Position numbers and translations under genes: made by a program. Below are positions 1-10,120 of a DNA stretch of 64,000 bases, piece after piece (within the stretch, counting starts at the first letter, position 1; each line of letters opens with the position of its first letter). The DNA comes from Dromiciops gliroides (taxonomy: Eukaryota > Chordata > Mammalia > Microbiotheria > Microbiotheriidae), in the NCBI RefSeq assembly GCF_019393635.1, contig NC_057867.1, positions 64,607,492 to 64,671,491 of the forward strand. Reading direction: 5' to 3'. The notes beneath the pieces were generated by a model. That model had not been told where the DNA came from and ran no database searches. It saw nothing but the letters and a program-made list of their open reading frames with translations.

Positions 1-149
1 CTATTCTTCCCCTGACCATGTGATCAGTCTTTTTTTTCCCTAGCATTTGCTTCCCTAGCATTTGCTTCTCTTTTCTTCTTTCCCAGTTTCTCATTGGTTA
101 TATTCTGCCTGTATCCATCATGCACCTCTCCATTGCTTTCTTGTGATAT

Positions 150-330
150 GCACTGTAAGATAATATTTTCTTTCCCCTCAGTTAAACGTAAAAACAATTT
201 GCACATTGATTTTTTTAAGTTTTGAGTTCCAAATTCTATCTCTCTCCCCACCATGGTAAGCAGTCTGATCTGTGCTATACATATGCAAAACTGTAAAACA
301 TATTTCCATATTAGTCATTTGGTGGAAGAA
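150..330 (-). mobile_element. L1 3' UTR fragment
   Basis: Matches in reverse the L1 3' ends at 17830-18000 and 28210-28400 of this window: the segment with TATGGAAATATTT, the C/T-rich block and the oligo-T end. It directly abuts the GGAA microsatellite. Confidence 0.6.
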
Positions 331-338
331 AACTCAGA

Positions 339-627
339 GGGAGGGAGGAAGGAAGGAAGGAAGGAAGGAAGGAAGGAAGGAAGGAAGGAAGGAAGGAAGG
401 AAGGAAGGAAGGAAGGAAGGAAGGAAGGAAGGAAGGAAGGAAGGAAGGAGAGAGGGAGGAAGGAAGGAGGGAGGGAGGGAGGGAGGGAGGGAGGGAGGGG
501 GGGAGGGAGGGGGGAGGGAGGGAAGGAAGGAAGGAAGGAAGGAAGGAAGGAAGGAAGGAAGGAAGGAAGGAAGGAAGGAAGGAAGGAAGGAAGGAAGGAA
601 GGAAGGAAGGAAGGAAGGAAGGAAGGA
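339..627 (+). repeat. (GGAA)n / (GGGA)n microsatellite, about 290 bp
   Basis: Nearly pure GGAA on both sides of a GGGA/GGGGA-rich core (about 448-525). All three frames on each strand are open through parts of it, giving false Lys-Glu-Gly-Arg and Leu-Pro-Ser-Phe proteins. Confidence 0.98.
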
Positions 628-779
628 GAGAAATGAAGAAAGAGAGAAAGAAAGAAAAGAAAGAAGAAAAATTGTATGTTTCATCAGGGGTTTTTCGCTA
701 GCTCCATGGAGAGGGATATAGGAGTTGGATAAGAGCTTTGAGGTCATTTCAGTCCAATTTTCTCATTTCACAGGTGAGG

Positions 780-965
780 CAACCAGTGGATAGAATGTGG
801 GACTTGTCGAGGAAACCTGAGTTCAAAGCCTGTCAGCCTGTCTCAGTTACTGATGAGCCATATGACCCTTTTCAGGTCACTTAACTTGTCAGTGTAAAAT
901 GAGGAGGTTGTATTTGATGATTTGTAAAGGCCCTTCTGGCTTAGAACTTAGGATCTTATGAAACT
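780..965 (+). repeat. MIR-type CORE-SINE remnant
   Basis: Contains the tRNA-derived stretch (CTGAGTTCAAA), the GGTCACTTAACTT motif and AAAATGAGGAGGTTG, as in MIR/THER1. Degraded. Confidence 0.5.
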
Positions 966-1029
966 GAGGCCCCAAAAAGGGAAACAACTAATCCAAGGTC
1001 ACATGGTCTCCTAGAGAAGGGAAGGATCA

Positions 1030-1690
1030 AAGAATTGGGGTGGGGGGGGGCATTCAACCCAGAAACTTGACTAGGGAGGATTGTGGAAAGAGAGAGACAT
1101 GTCAGGATGTAAACAAGTCCATATCCCCCACAAACACTCCAGTAAAGCTCTACAAATGAACTAGCTCAAGAAAACTAGAATCAGCTCTAACATCCTCCAC
1201 CCAGTCTGGGCCTACATAAAAAGGCTGCCAGAACCCAGCAGAAGCCCTCATCAGAGATAAACCAGGCTGGATAAAAAGCCCTCCTACCAAAGCATCCTAG
1301 TCCCACTGGCAAGGCAGCAATGGAACCCCAACAGGAGAAAGGCCCTGAGCAGTGACCCTCTAGCCCCACCACAGTAAAAGATAATTCCTAAGAAGTATCT
1401 AGGCCTCCTTAACCCAACCCAACAGCTAGGCAACCTGGATTGAACAATTCTTGAAGACAATGACGCCTAGTTTTTGCCAATTCACTTAGGACCAATCAGG
1501 GCCTCTCTACAGCATCCAGGTATAAATAACAAAGTAGAAATCCCGAAAATCAAAGAGTAGAAAAATCAAAGAAATATCCATAAAAACTACTTCAAATTTC
1601 AAAAAAATTATTATTAAATAAATAAAAACTAGTAGCTAGTGGGGTTTTTAAATTAAAAAATATTAATAGCCAATCTGATTAGAATAGAGC
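1030..1690. other. Unassigned intergenic sequence
   Basis: No recognised element. A CCAAT motif and TATAAATA near 1490-1530 might mark an old promoter or LTR, but there is no second support. Confidence 0.4.
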
Positions 1691-1695
1691 TTTGT

Positions 1696-1843
1696 GGGGC
1701 GGCTTGGTGGCACAGTGGATAGAGCACCGGCCCTGGAGTCAGGAGGACCTGAGTTCAAATCCAGCCTCAGACACTTGACACTTACTAGCTGTGTGACCCT
1801 GGGCAAGTCACTTAACCCCCATTGCCCTGCAAGAAAAAAAAAG
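1696..1843 (+). repeat. Marsupial tRNA-derived SINE, near full length
   Basis: Starts GGGGCGGCTTGGTGG, keeps the tRNA-like B-box region GAGTTCAAATCC, the GTGTGACCCTGGGCAAGTCA segment and an A-rich tail. WSINE1-like. Confidence 0.9.
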
Positions 1844-1934
1844 TATTTCCTGATCTCCTTCAATGCTGGTTGTTTCCTCTGTTGATTATCTTTAATTTAT
1901 CCTCTATGTAATTTGTCTATACATAGACGTTTGC

Positions 1935-2070
1935 ATGTTATCTGTCTCCTTTATTAGACTCTGAGCTCCTTAAGGGTAGGGACTGGCTTTGCCTTTCTTG
2001 TGTCTCTGGCACTTAACACAGTGGCTGGCACAAGGTAGCTGCTTAATAAATGCTTGTTGACTCAACTTAG
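1935..2070 (+). repeat. L2 3' end
   Basis: TAGACTCTGAGCTCCTTAAG, then a GGCACTTAACACAGTG segment and CTTAATAAATGCTTGTTGA. This is the diagnostic 3' tail of L2 LINEs. Confidence 0.7.
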
Positions 2071-2255
2071 CTTACAGAACTGTCCTGCCTTTCTGTGCTT
2101 CTTTCTGGCCTTTGTTCTTTTCCCAAGTTGTACAAAGTTGTTTTCCTTTATAATGTTGTGGTTATTGTGTAAATTGTTCCCTTGGCTCTGCTCAATCCAT
2201 CCTGCAACAGTTCAAACAGATCTTCCCAGGTTTCCCTGAAACTGTTCCTTTGTCA

Positions 2256-3158
2256 TTTCTTTTTTTTCTTTGAATAGAATTTTATTTTCCAAAATATATG
2301 TAAAAACAAATTTTAACATCAACATTCATATACCATAATTTATTCAGTCATTCCCCACTTGATGGGCACCCCTTTAGTTTCCAGTTCTTTGACATCACCA
2401 AAATAAGCTGCTCTAAGTATTTTTGTATATATGGGTCCTTTTTCTCTTTCTTTCATCTCTTTGGGATATAGATCTAGTAGCTTGGGTCAAAAGGTATGCA
2501 GAGTTTAAGTGATTTGGGAGTTACAGTTCCAAATTGTTTGCCAAAACAGCTGGACCAAGTAGTAGTTCTGCCAGCTGTGTATCGATGTTCCTATTTTCCC
2601 GCAGCCCCTCTAACATTTGTCATCTTTGCCAATGTGATGGTTGCGAAGTGGAACCTGAAAGCTGCTTTAATTTGTATTTTTCTAATTATTCAGGATTTGG
2701 AATTTTTCATAGGGTCATTGATAGCTAGGGTTTCTTCTTGGAAAACTGCCTCATCATATCCTTTGACCACTTATCAATTGGGGAATGATCCCTTGGACAT
2801 TAGACATTGATCAGAGAAACTTGCTACCAAAAAATCCCCCCGTTACCTGTTTCCCTTCTAATTTTAACTGCATCGCTTTATTTGTGCAAAAATATTTCAT
2901 TTTATATAATCAATATGGTCTATTTTCTTTTCGGTGATCGCCATCTCTTATTTGGTCATGAACTCTTCCCTTATGCACAGCTACAAAAGGGAATTTCTTC
3001 CTTGTCTTCTAGTTTGTTTATGATATTACCTTTTCTAAATATTTATCCATTTAGAGAATATCTCAGTAGAAGGTGTGAGTTGTTGGTCTACACCCAGTTT
3101 CATCCCGTTTTTGCCAAAGAGTGAGTCCTTATCCTATTATCTAGGGTCTTTGGGTTTA
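2256..3158 (-). mobile_element. L1 3' end, reverse orientation
   Basis: Read in reverse it matches the L1 C-terminal ORF2/3'UTR pieces at 16330-17520 and 18340-19400, including the segment for CCCATCAATTGGGGAATG and the TCAACATTCATATACC region. It ends against the RTE fragment at 3159. Confidence 0.65.
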
Positions 3159-3849
3159 TCAAACACCAAGCGATTGTGTTTGCTTCTGTATATGAAGAAG
3201 GAAATGGGAAATTGGCATTGTTACTGGGAAAACCATAGCTTTGACTAGATGGACCTTTGTCAGTAAAGTGATGTCTCTGCTTTTCACTCTGCTATCCAGA
3301 TTTTTCATAGCTGTCCTTTGAAGGAGCAAGTGTCTTTTAATTTCGTGACTGCAGTCGCCATCTGCAGCGATCTTTGAGCCCAAGAATATTAGATCTGACG
3401 CTGCTTCAATTTCTTCTCCCTCTATTTGCCAGGAAGTGATGGTACCAGTTGCCAAGATATTAGGTTTTTTTGATGTTGAGCTTCAAGCCAGCTTGTACAC
3501 TCTCCTCTATCACCCTCATCAAGAGGCTTCTTAATTGCTCTTCGCTTTCTGCCATCAGAGTGGTATTATTATCTTGCATATCAGAGACTGTTGATATTTC
3601 TCCCAGCACTCTCGATTCCAGCTTTTGATTCATCCAGCCTGGCATTTCCCATTATGTACTCTGTATACAAGCTAAATAAATAGGATGACAATATAAAGCC
3701 TTTTCCAATCTTAAATCAATGAGTCGTTCCAAGTTCGGTTTTAACTGTTGCTTCTTGACCCCCATTACAGGTTCCTCAAGAGACAAGGAAGATGATCTGG
3801 TACTCCCATCTCTTTGAGGACTTGCCACATTTGGTTGCCATGCACACAA
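3159..3849 (-). mobile_element. RTE/BovB-type LINE, reverse transcriptase fragment
   Basis: Minus-strand translation gives GCILSSYLFSLYTEYIMGNA in one frame, and ITSWQIEGEEIE, DLIFLGSKIAADGDCSHEIK and RDITLLTKVHLVKAMVFPV in another. These are the thumb and 3' RT motifs of BovB-like RTE elements. Frames are shifted and the 5' part is missing; it is 5'-truncated and inactive. Confidence 0.8.
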
Positions 3850-4028
3850 TGAAAGGCTTAACTTTGACTACAGTCAACATACACTATGACTTATGTCACA
3901 AGGGGTCATTTGGCCTTTGCTTGAAGACCTCCAACAAGGGAAAACCTGTTGCCTCCCCAGGCAGTGCATTCCACTTCGAGACAGGTCAAATTTAAATTGA
4001 AACTGTGACGTTTAAAATCCAATGTGTG

Positions 4029-4183
4029 GGGGGGCAGCTAGATGGCGCAGTGGTTAAAGCACCGGCCTTGGATTCAGGAGTACCTGAGTTCAAATCTGGC
4101 CTCAGACACTTGACACTTACTAGCTGTGTGACCCTGGGCAAGTCACTTAACCCCCATTGCCCTGCAAAAAAAAAAAAAAAAAA
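4029..4183 (+). repeat. SINE, full length, first of a tandem pair
   Basis: Flanked by a duplication AAAATCCAATGTGTG (about 4014-4028 and 4181-4195). The second copy is another SINE's upstream flank. Confidence 0.92.
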
Positions 4184-4195
4184 ATCCAATGTGTG

Positions 4196-4345
4196 GGGGC
4201 AGCTAGGTGGCGCAGTGGATAGAGTACCGGCCCTGGATTCAGGAGTACCTGAGTTCAAATCCTGCCTCAGACACTTGACGCTTACTAGCTGTGTGACCCT
4301 GGGAAAGTCACTTAACCCCCATTGCCCTACACACACAAAAAAAAG
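4196..4345 (+). repeat. SINE, full length, second of a tandem pair
   Basis: Begins exactly at the end of the duplicated target AATCCAATGTGTG of the preceding SINE. Ends in CACACACAAAAAAAAG. Two separate insertions at one site, or a dimer with the target copied between. Confidence 0.92.
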
Positions 4346-4796
4346 AGTAAAGGGAACACATGGAGTACAGAAAGTAAATCAAGAAAAGCCTATTTCCTTT
4401 CCTCTCTCTCTGCCACCAACCCGAAGTCCCAGAACAAAAAGCTGAACCTAGGGACTTTATTTTCAAAGCATCGTGGTATGCTTTTATTGCTACTTATTGT
4501 CTTAGTGAAGCTATAGTTAGCCCTGCTTATAAGCCAAACCTGTTGTATGTGTGTGTACACATCTATGGACGTGGCATTTGTTGCTCACCCATTTCTTGTA
4601 TCTGGTCCCCTGTAAATTATCAGGCATCTCTACTTCTGATCTTCTTTTGTTATAACTACTCTCTGTAGTATCTGGCTTGGTGGATATAGAGGCAGTTTTC
4701 TCCCTTCCTATTCCTTTACAATTTAAAGTCCTTTTTTAACTTTACTAGAATTAGAGAATGTCAGCCCTAGGAGGAACCTTAAAGATTCTCAAGTAC

Positions 4797-4990
4797 AGAG
4801 GTTCTTAACCTGGGATCCATAGACACCCAAGAAGTCTGGCTAGATTTCATGGGCTCCATGAATTTGTATGGAGACAACCATGCATCAATTTCAATATGAT
4901 TGGTTTCCTTTGTAATCCTATGCATTTCATTTTCAATAAACCTTGGGTCCAAGCCTGTGCATGTGCATAAGGCTCTCTTCATGAACGGAG
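4797..4990 (+). repeat. Interspersed repeat, possible hAT-type MITE
   Basis: Begins GGTTCTTAACCTGGGATCC and contains GGTTTCCTTTGTAATCCTATG. The same family occurs in reverse at 57108-57242 (ATAGAATTACAAAGGAAACCAA). The class is inferred from the GGTTCTTAACC-type end. Confidence 0.4.
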
Positions 4991-5149
4991 AGAATGATTA
5001 CCCAATGTTCTGTGGGGCAGAGGTAGCAAGGGCTTGGGGGAGATTTTTTTTCCTTCTGGCTTTGGCCTTTGAGAGGACAATCCTGTTTCCAGGCTGCCTT
5101 CAGGAAGGGAACCCTGAAGGGAAAAGAAAGGGAAGGAAATAAGCACTTA

Positions 5150-5390
5150 TATATACTTTACAAATATTATCTCATTTGACCTTCATGACAATTCTGGGAG
5201 GTGCCTCCCAGAATTCTGATGCAGTTATCATCTTCATTTTACAGTTGTGGAAACTAAGGGCAACAGACATTAAGAGACTCTCCCAGGGTCACATAGCTGA
5301 TATGTGAGGCCTGATTGGAACTCAGTTCTTCCTGACCTCAGGGACCAGCACTTTATCCACTGGAGCACCACCTACCTGACTAAAGAAAGA
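5150..5390 (-). repeat. MIR/THER1-type SINE with an internal palindrome
   Basis: Carries AAATATTATCTCATTTGA, GGGTCACATAGCTGATA and the tRNA-related TTTATCCACTGGAGCACC end. Between 5191 and 5214 it has an inverted repeat absent from other copies here. Confidence 0.65.
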
Positions 5391-5757
5391 CTTAAGAAAG
5401 AAGACAACCTTTAAAGGAGCCAGCACCTCGAGCATGAAACTGATTTCCGGCTTATAACACTAGAGATTTAGGAATTTCCTCTTGGGTGTGATTAAAGGCT
5501 CTCTATTAGAGGCTCTCTCTTGGTTGGATTGAGATGCTCTCTCTCAGTAAGAGAGCTCATTCACTCTGGGTATCGTCTGTCTATCCTGATCTGCATAACT
5601 TCTCTGATTTCCCTGTTGTTGTTGGCTTGGATAAGTGGGTTTATTTGCTATTCCAAATTTGTGGTGGTCTTTGTGCAACTAGCATTTGGTGGGAAGGGAG
5701 TTAAGCTTTCAGATACAGCTCAGGGTACTCATTCCCTATTAAGAAATAGAGATCAGG

Positions 5758-5886
5758 TGCAGTGGATAAAGCACCAGCCCTGGATTCAGGTGGACCTGAG
5801 TTCAAATTCAGCCTCAAACACTTGACACTTACTAGCTGTGTAACCCTGGGCATGTCACTTAACCCTCAGTGCTCTGCCCAAAAAAT
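5758..5886 (+). repeat. SINE, 5' truncated
   Basis: Lacks the GGGGCAGCTAGG head. Target duplication AAATAGAGATCAGG / AAATAGAAATCAGG on both sides. Confidence 0.9.
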
Positions 5887-6280
5887 AGAAATCAGGAAAA
5901 TTTCACGAACCCCAAATCCACTTGCCCTAGATTAATACTATTTAGGTGGTAGATAGATATAATTCTAGTCTGGCATCCCCTCTCAGTAGAGAAGAGAATG
6001 GACCAGCCTTATGGCTCTGTCTCCTGCTCCCCTTCAGGCAGAAATCATATCCTCCCTTGGAAAAGGGTGGATGAGATTTCAGAGAGATCTATCTACTCAG
6101 CCTCCCTACACCCTGAATTTAGACAAACCCATGTGGACATACCTATAACCTACATAAGCAAGTCACACATCCAAATTTTAAAACATGATTCAGAGAAGAG
6201 GTCCACAGGCCTCACCAGTCTTCCAAAGAGGTCCAAGACACAGTAAAGATGAAGAATTTCTGAGCTAGTCCTTAGCTTCT

Positions 6281-6424
6281 TTTTTTTCAGTGGAGCAATG
6301 GGGGTTAAGTGACTTGCCCAGGGTCACACAGCTAGTAAATGTCAAGTGTCTGAGGTCAGATTTGAACTCAGGTCCTCCTAAATCCAGGGCTGGTGCTTTA
6401 TCCACTGCGCCACCTAGCATCCCC
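6281..6424 (-). repeat. SINE, full length
   Basis: Duplication GTCCTTAGCTTCT at 6269-6281 and 6425-6437. It landed on the left end of the hAT MITE that follows. Confidence 0.92.
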
Positions 6425-6432
6425 GTCCTTAG

Positions 6433-6608
6433 CTTCTTAAACTGTGGGTCGCAACCCCACATGGGGTCGTGTAACCAAATGTGGGGATCACAAAAAAATT
6501 TGGCAACAGTCAAAGGTTCTGTATACCCATTTTATATATCTATATACCTGGGGTCACATAAAAACTTTTCAGGTAAAAAGGGGTCGAGAGTGGAAAAATT
6601 TTAAGAAG
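6433..6608 (+). mobile_element. hAT-type MITE
   Basis: Ends are inverted: CTTCTTAAACTGTGGGTCGC at the left and GGGGTCGAGAGTGG...TTTTAAGAAG at the right. This is the pattern of nonautonomous hAT/Charlie-type elements. No 8-base duplication is visible, the left flank being altered by the SINE insertion. No transposase. Confidence 0.65.
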
Positions 6609-6611
6609 CCC

Positions 6612-6835
6612 TGCCCTAAGAGTCAGGAGACTTGAGTTCAAGTCAGTCAATCAGTCAACTAGCATTCATTAAGCACCTACCAGGTGCCAGGCACTTTACT
6701 CAGTCCTAGCTCTGCCACTTACTACACTGACTAGCTTGTTTTTTCTTCTTTTCTTTGCCACTGACCAGCTGTGTGACCTTGAGCAAGTGTCTTCCTCCCT
6801 CTGAGCCCCAATATCCCCCTCTGTAAAATGAGGTT
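6612..6835 (+). repeat. MIR-type SINE remnant, with inserted CORE-SINE-like piece
   Basis: GAGTCAGGAGACTTGAGTTC head, CATTAAGCACCTACCAGGTGC insert, then GTGTGACCTTGAGCAAGT and CCTCTGTAAAATGAGG. Confidence 0.55.
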
Positions 6836-7147
6836 CAGCAGATTACAAGATCAGAGGACAAGACAGTATTGGTTCAGTTCTCCAATGGGGAAGGCCTCAG
6901 AGTTCACCAATGCGGAGGACAAATCCGTGGAGAGGATTCTCTCTGGCCCTCAATTTTCTCATCGGTCAAATAATAATGGTAACCCCTGCCCCTTCTGCGT
7001 CAGAGAGGCTGCTGGGTAGATAAATGAGATACCACATATGAAGTCCTTCACAAACTGTCAAATACTGTGCAGGATTGTTATTTTCATTACCAAAGCCCAT
7101 TGGAAATAAAATCTTTCTAATCAAAACACACTCTGATGAAAGACAGG

Positions 7148-7186
7148 ACAGACAGACAGACACACACACACACACACACACACACC
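7148..7186 (+). repeat. (GACA)n/(CA)n microsatellite
   Basis: GACAGACAGACAGA followed by about 13 CA units. Confidence 0.95.
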
Positions 7187-7189
7187 TGT

Positions 7190-7740
7190 CATCTGGAAGT
7201 TAATTTCAAATAAAGAATTAAATAAATGACCATTTCTTTCTCTGAAACCTGAATTCTGTTGGGGGACAGAAATAAAACAGATTGGTCTCCATTGATCTTA
7301 ACCAAGAGCCATCTGGTGCAGGTTAAAATAAAGAAGCCGATGAAACCTACCTCTCTTTCTTTCCTTCCACCTCACCTCAATGTCCATTGGAGTCCCCCCT
7401 AAGAACTGGGGAAGCTTGCTGCAGCTTCTAGAAGAAGCACCTGCAGAGGATGGAGATTTTCTGAGGAAAGCTCTCTGTCCTGGATCTCACTGGGCAGCTG
7501 AGACCAACCTCTTGTCCCTCTTCTGGCCTCGGAGTGCAGTATGCCTCATCATTCCCCACACCTTGGGGCTAACTGCATGAGAGACCTTGGGCAAGTCTTA
7601 GCTTCTCTGCATCCCAACATGGTATCCCGTCCCTGCCTGAAGAAAGGAAGCCAGATGCCCCTTGTACCTTTCAATTCCAGGAGGCTGCTTAATGTCAGCT
7701 CAGTGTCAAGTAAAAGAACCATAGCCACGTGACTTTCTTT
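7190..7740. other. Unassigned intergenic sequence
   Basis: Three short open frames overlap here (7380-7580, 7541-7732, 7549-7749) without splice context or recognisable motifs; no element identified. Confidence 0.4.
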
Positions 7741-7983
7741 CCCATTCAAGTACTAGCTGTGTGGCCCTAGGCAAGTCACTTAACCCCAATTGTCTCAAAA
7801 CAACTGAGGCCATCTCCAGTCATCCTGATGTAGATCTTGCTACTGAACCCAGATGGCTCTGGAGGAGAGAGTAAGGTGGGTGACCTTGCACAGCCCTCAC
7901 TCACTTCAATCCAATTCAGTACAAGTCATGACATCACCCTGATGTCACGGTCCTCTTCGAGAATGAAGGACAAAGAACAACAA
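7741..7983 (+). repeat. MAR1-type marsupial SINE (3' part)
   Basis: TAGCTGTGTGGCCCTAGGCA is followed by the longer 3' section ending GAGAATGAAGGACAAAGAAC, which is typical of marsupial MAR1 SINEs. Useful evidence for a marsupial source. Confidence 0.7.
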
Positions 7984-8029
7984 GAAGGAAACTCTCTACT
8001 AGATGACTTCACTGTGAGGACGCCAAGGA

Positions 8030-8232
8030 CAGGGATGGAAGAGGCAGTTTGGGGAATGGATAAAGCAAAGGACTTTGAGTCAGAAAAACCTGAATTCAAA
8101 TCCTGCCTTTGCCCTTTATTGGCTACGTGGCCACAAACCATCATCTGAGTCTCAATTTCCTCATCTGTAAAATAGAAATAACAGGACCTGCAAGTGTCTC
8201 CTCCATCTGTTTGTTGTGAGGATCAAATGTAG
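8030..8232 (+). repeat. MIR-type SINE
   Basis: ATGGATAAAGCAAAGG, CCTGAATTCAAATCCTGCC and the CATCTGTAAAATAGAAATAA segment. Divergent, but the full arrangement is kept. Confidence 0.6.
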
Positions 8233-8334
8233 GTAAGGTGCTTTGTATAGAAATGTCTGCACAGATATACATATGTGTACACATATATAATATCATATAT
8301 ATTGTATATCAATGTCTGCTCATCAAAGGTCAGG

Positions 8335-8500
8335 TGTGGCACAAAAGGGTAGAAAGAGCACGCAATCTGCCACAGGAGGGTCTGGGTTTGAATCCTACCT
8401 CTGGCGTGCTTCCTGTTTGACCTGGAGCAAATGATCTCATCTCTCTTGACCTCAAATTCCTCCCTTGTAAAATGAGGCAGTGGGACAAGTTAAAGGCAAC
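8335..8500 (+). repeat. MIR-type SINE remnant
   Basis: TCTGGGTTTGAATCCTACCT, TGACCTGGAGCAAATGATCT and CTTGTAAAATGAGGCAGTG in MIR order. Confidence 0.55.
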
Positions 8501-8716
8501 TGCCTTTAACAGGATTAGAACTGAAAGGGACCCAGAAGATTCCCCAGTTCGATTCTCTTGTTTACAGATTTTTTTAAAAAGCTGAAATCCTGAGAAGTGA
8601 CGCTATTTGCACAAGGTTGCACAGGGGGAAAGTGGCCACATTTGCTGCCCTCCCCACTCTGCCATACTGCCAAAGGTCTCTATCAACTAGAAAGTGTGTG
8701 AACCTAAAAGTCTTCA

Positions 8717-8865
8717 GGGGCAGCTAGGTGGCGAAGTGGATAGAGCACCGGCCCTGGAGTCAGGAGGACCTGAGTTCAAATCCGGCCTCAGACACTTAAC
8801 ACTTACTAGCTGTGTGACCCTGGGAAAGTCACTTAACCCCAATTGCCTCACCAAAAAATTAAAAA
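8717..8865 (+). repeat. SINE, full length
   Basis: Duplication AAAGTCTTCAG before the head and after the A-rich tail. The tail starts with TTGCCTCACC, a subtype of this SINE (others have TTGCCCTGC). Confidence 0.92.
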
Positions 8866-8869
8866 AGTC

Positions 8870-9341
8870 TTCAGAGGCATGCCACAGGGCTCTCCTTTGG
8901 TCCTATGCTGATCAGCTTTTTCATCAGTTACTTAGGTGGCATGTTCATCCTATTGGCATTGGATCTACAAGACTGGGAGGGTGGCTGGTTAACAGAATCA
9001 AAAATGTCACAGCAGGCTAGAACAATGGGCTGGATAGGGCTTGAAAAATCAGCTGAATGAGTACAGGATGCAATAGATGTGGCAAGACAACAGTTTAAAT
9101 AAAAACACACTTGGAAAAAAAGACACTTGGGGGCAGCTAGGTGGCACAGTGGATAAAGCACCGGCCCTGGATTCAGGAGGACCTGAGTTCAAATTCAGCT
9201 TCAGACACTTGACACTTACTAGCTGTGTGACCCTGGGCAAGTCACTTAACTCTCATTGCCCTGCAAAAAAAAAAAAAAAAGAAAGAAAGAAAAAAGAAAA
9301 AAAACACACTTGGAGGTTTTAGGGGACTTAAAGTCCAACAG
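8870..9341 (+). mobile_element. CR1/L3-type LINE fragment, split by a SINE
   Basis: GGCATGCCACAGGGCTCTCC encodes the GMPQGSP motif of CR1-clade reverse transcriptases, followed by sequence matching L3-type 3' regions. A SINE interrupts at 9129. Confidence 0.55.
9129..9280 (+). repeat. SINE, full length
   Basis: Duplication ACACTTGG on both sides; the A tail has grown into GAAA repeats. Confidence 0.9.
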
Positions 9342-9456
9342 GAAGGAAGGAAGGAAGGAAGGAAGGAAGGAAGGAAGGAAGGAAGGAAGGAAGGAAGGAA
9401 GGAAGGAAGGAAGGAAGGAAGGAAGGAAGGAAGGAAGGAAGGAAGGAAGGAAGGAA
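9341..9456 (+). repeat. (GGAA)n microsatellite
   Basis: About 29 pure GGAA units, directly followed by the start of a THER1-type SINE (ACATTTACATAGCATCTAC). Confidence 0.98.
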
Positions 9457-9510
9457 ACATTTACATAGCATCTACTATATGCCAGATACTGTGTTAAGAA
9501 TTTTATATTG

Positions 9511-9660
9511 GGGGCAGCTAGGTGGTGCAGTGGATAGAGCACTGGCCCTGGATTCAAGAGGACCTGAGTTCAAATCTGGCCTCAGACACTTAACACTTAC
9601 TAGCTGTGTGACCCTGGGCAAGTCACTTAACCCCAATTGCCTCACCAAAAAAAAAAAATA
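9511..9660 (+). repeat. SINE, first of a tandem dimer
   Basis: The duplication AATTTTATATTG (9499-9510 and 9844-9855) surrounds this copy and the next one together. Confidence 0.92.
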
Positions 9661-9661
9661 A

Positions 9662-9843
9662 GGGGCAGCTAGATGGCGCAGTGGATAGAGCACCGGCCCT
9701 GGAATCAGGAGTACCTGAGTTCAAATCCGGCCTCAAACACTTAACACTTACTAGCTGTGTGATCCTGGGCAAGTCACTTAACCCCAACTGCCTCACTAAA
9801 AAAAAACAAAAACAAACAAACAAAAAATAATAATAATAATAAT
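9662..9843 (+). repeat. SINE, second of a tandem dimer
   Basis: Starts right after the A tail of the first copy. Tail degenerates into (AAAC)n and (TAA)n. Confidence 0.92.
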
Positions 9844-9852
9844 AATTTTATA

Positions 9853-10120
9853 TTGAACCATACTGTTTCTACTTTTTGGGTGGTTTTTTTTTTGAGGTTT
9901 TCCCCTTTTGTTCTGATTCTTCTTTCACAACATGACTAATGCAGAAATATGTTTAACATGATTGTACATATATAACCTATATCAGATTGCTTTCTGTCTT
10001 GGGGAGAGGGGAGGAAAGGGAGGGTGAGAGAAAAATTGGAACTAAAAATCCTATGAAAACAAATATTGAAAACTATATTTACATGTAACTGGAAAATAAT
10101 AAAATACTTTTATGATAAAA
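9853..10120 (+). mobile_element. L1 3' end
   Basis: GAACCATACTGTTTCTACTT, the TGACTAATGCAGAAATATGT and GTATAACC-type segments, the G/A-rich tract and the end TGTAACTGGAAAATAATAAA match 19080-19400. Flanked by AATTTTATA. Confidence 0.75.

Noticed and set aside
339-627. CRISPR-like regular repeats
   Set aside because: Simple GGAA microsatellite, no spacers; the genome is a vertebrate.
253-747. Long open frames (Lys-Glu-Gly-Arg and Leu-Pro-Ser-Phe repeats) over the GGAA tract
   Set aside because: A 4-base repeat without stops is open in every frame; no gene signals.
4005-4445. Recurring peptides such as SGTPESRAGALSTAPPSCP and GPEFKSGLRHLTLTSCVTLG
   Set aside because: They are translations of the tRNA-derived SINE in both orientations, seen dozens of times.
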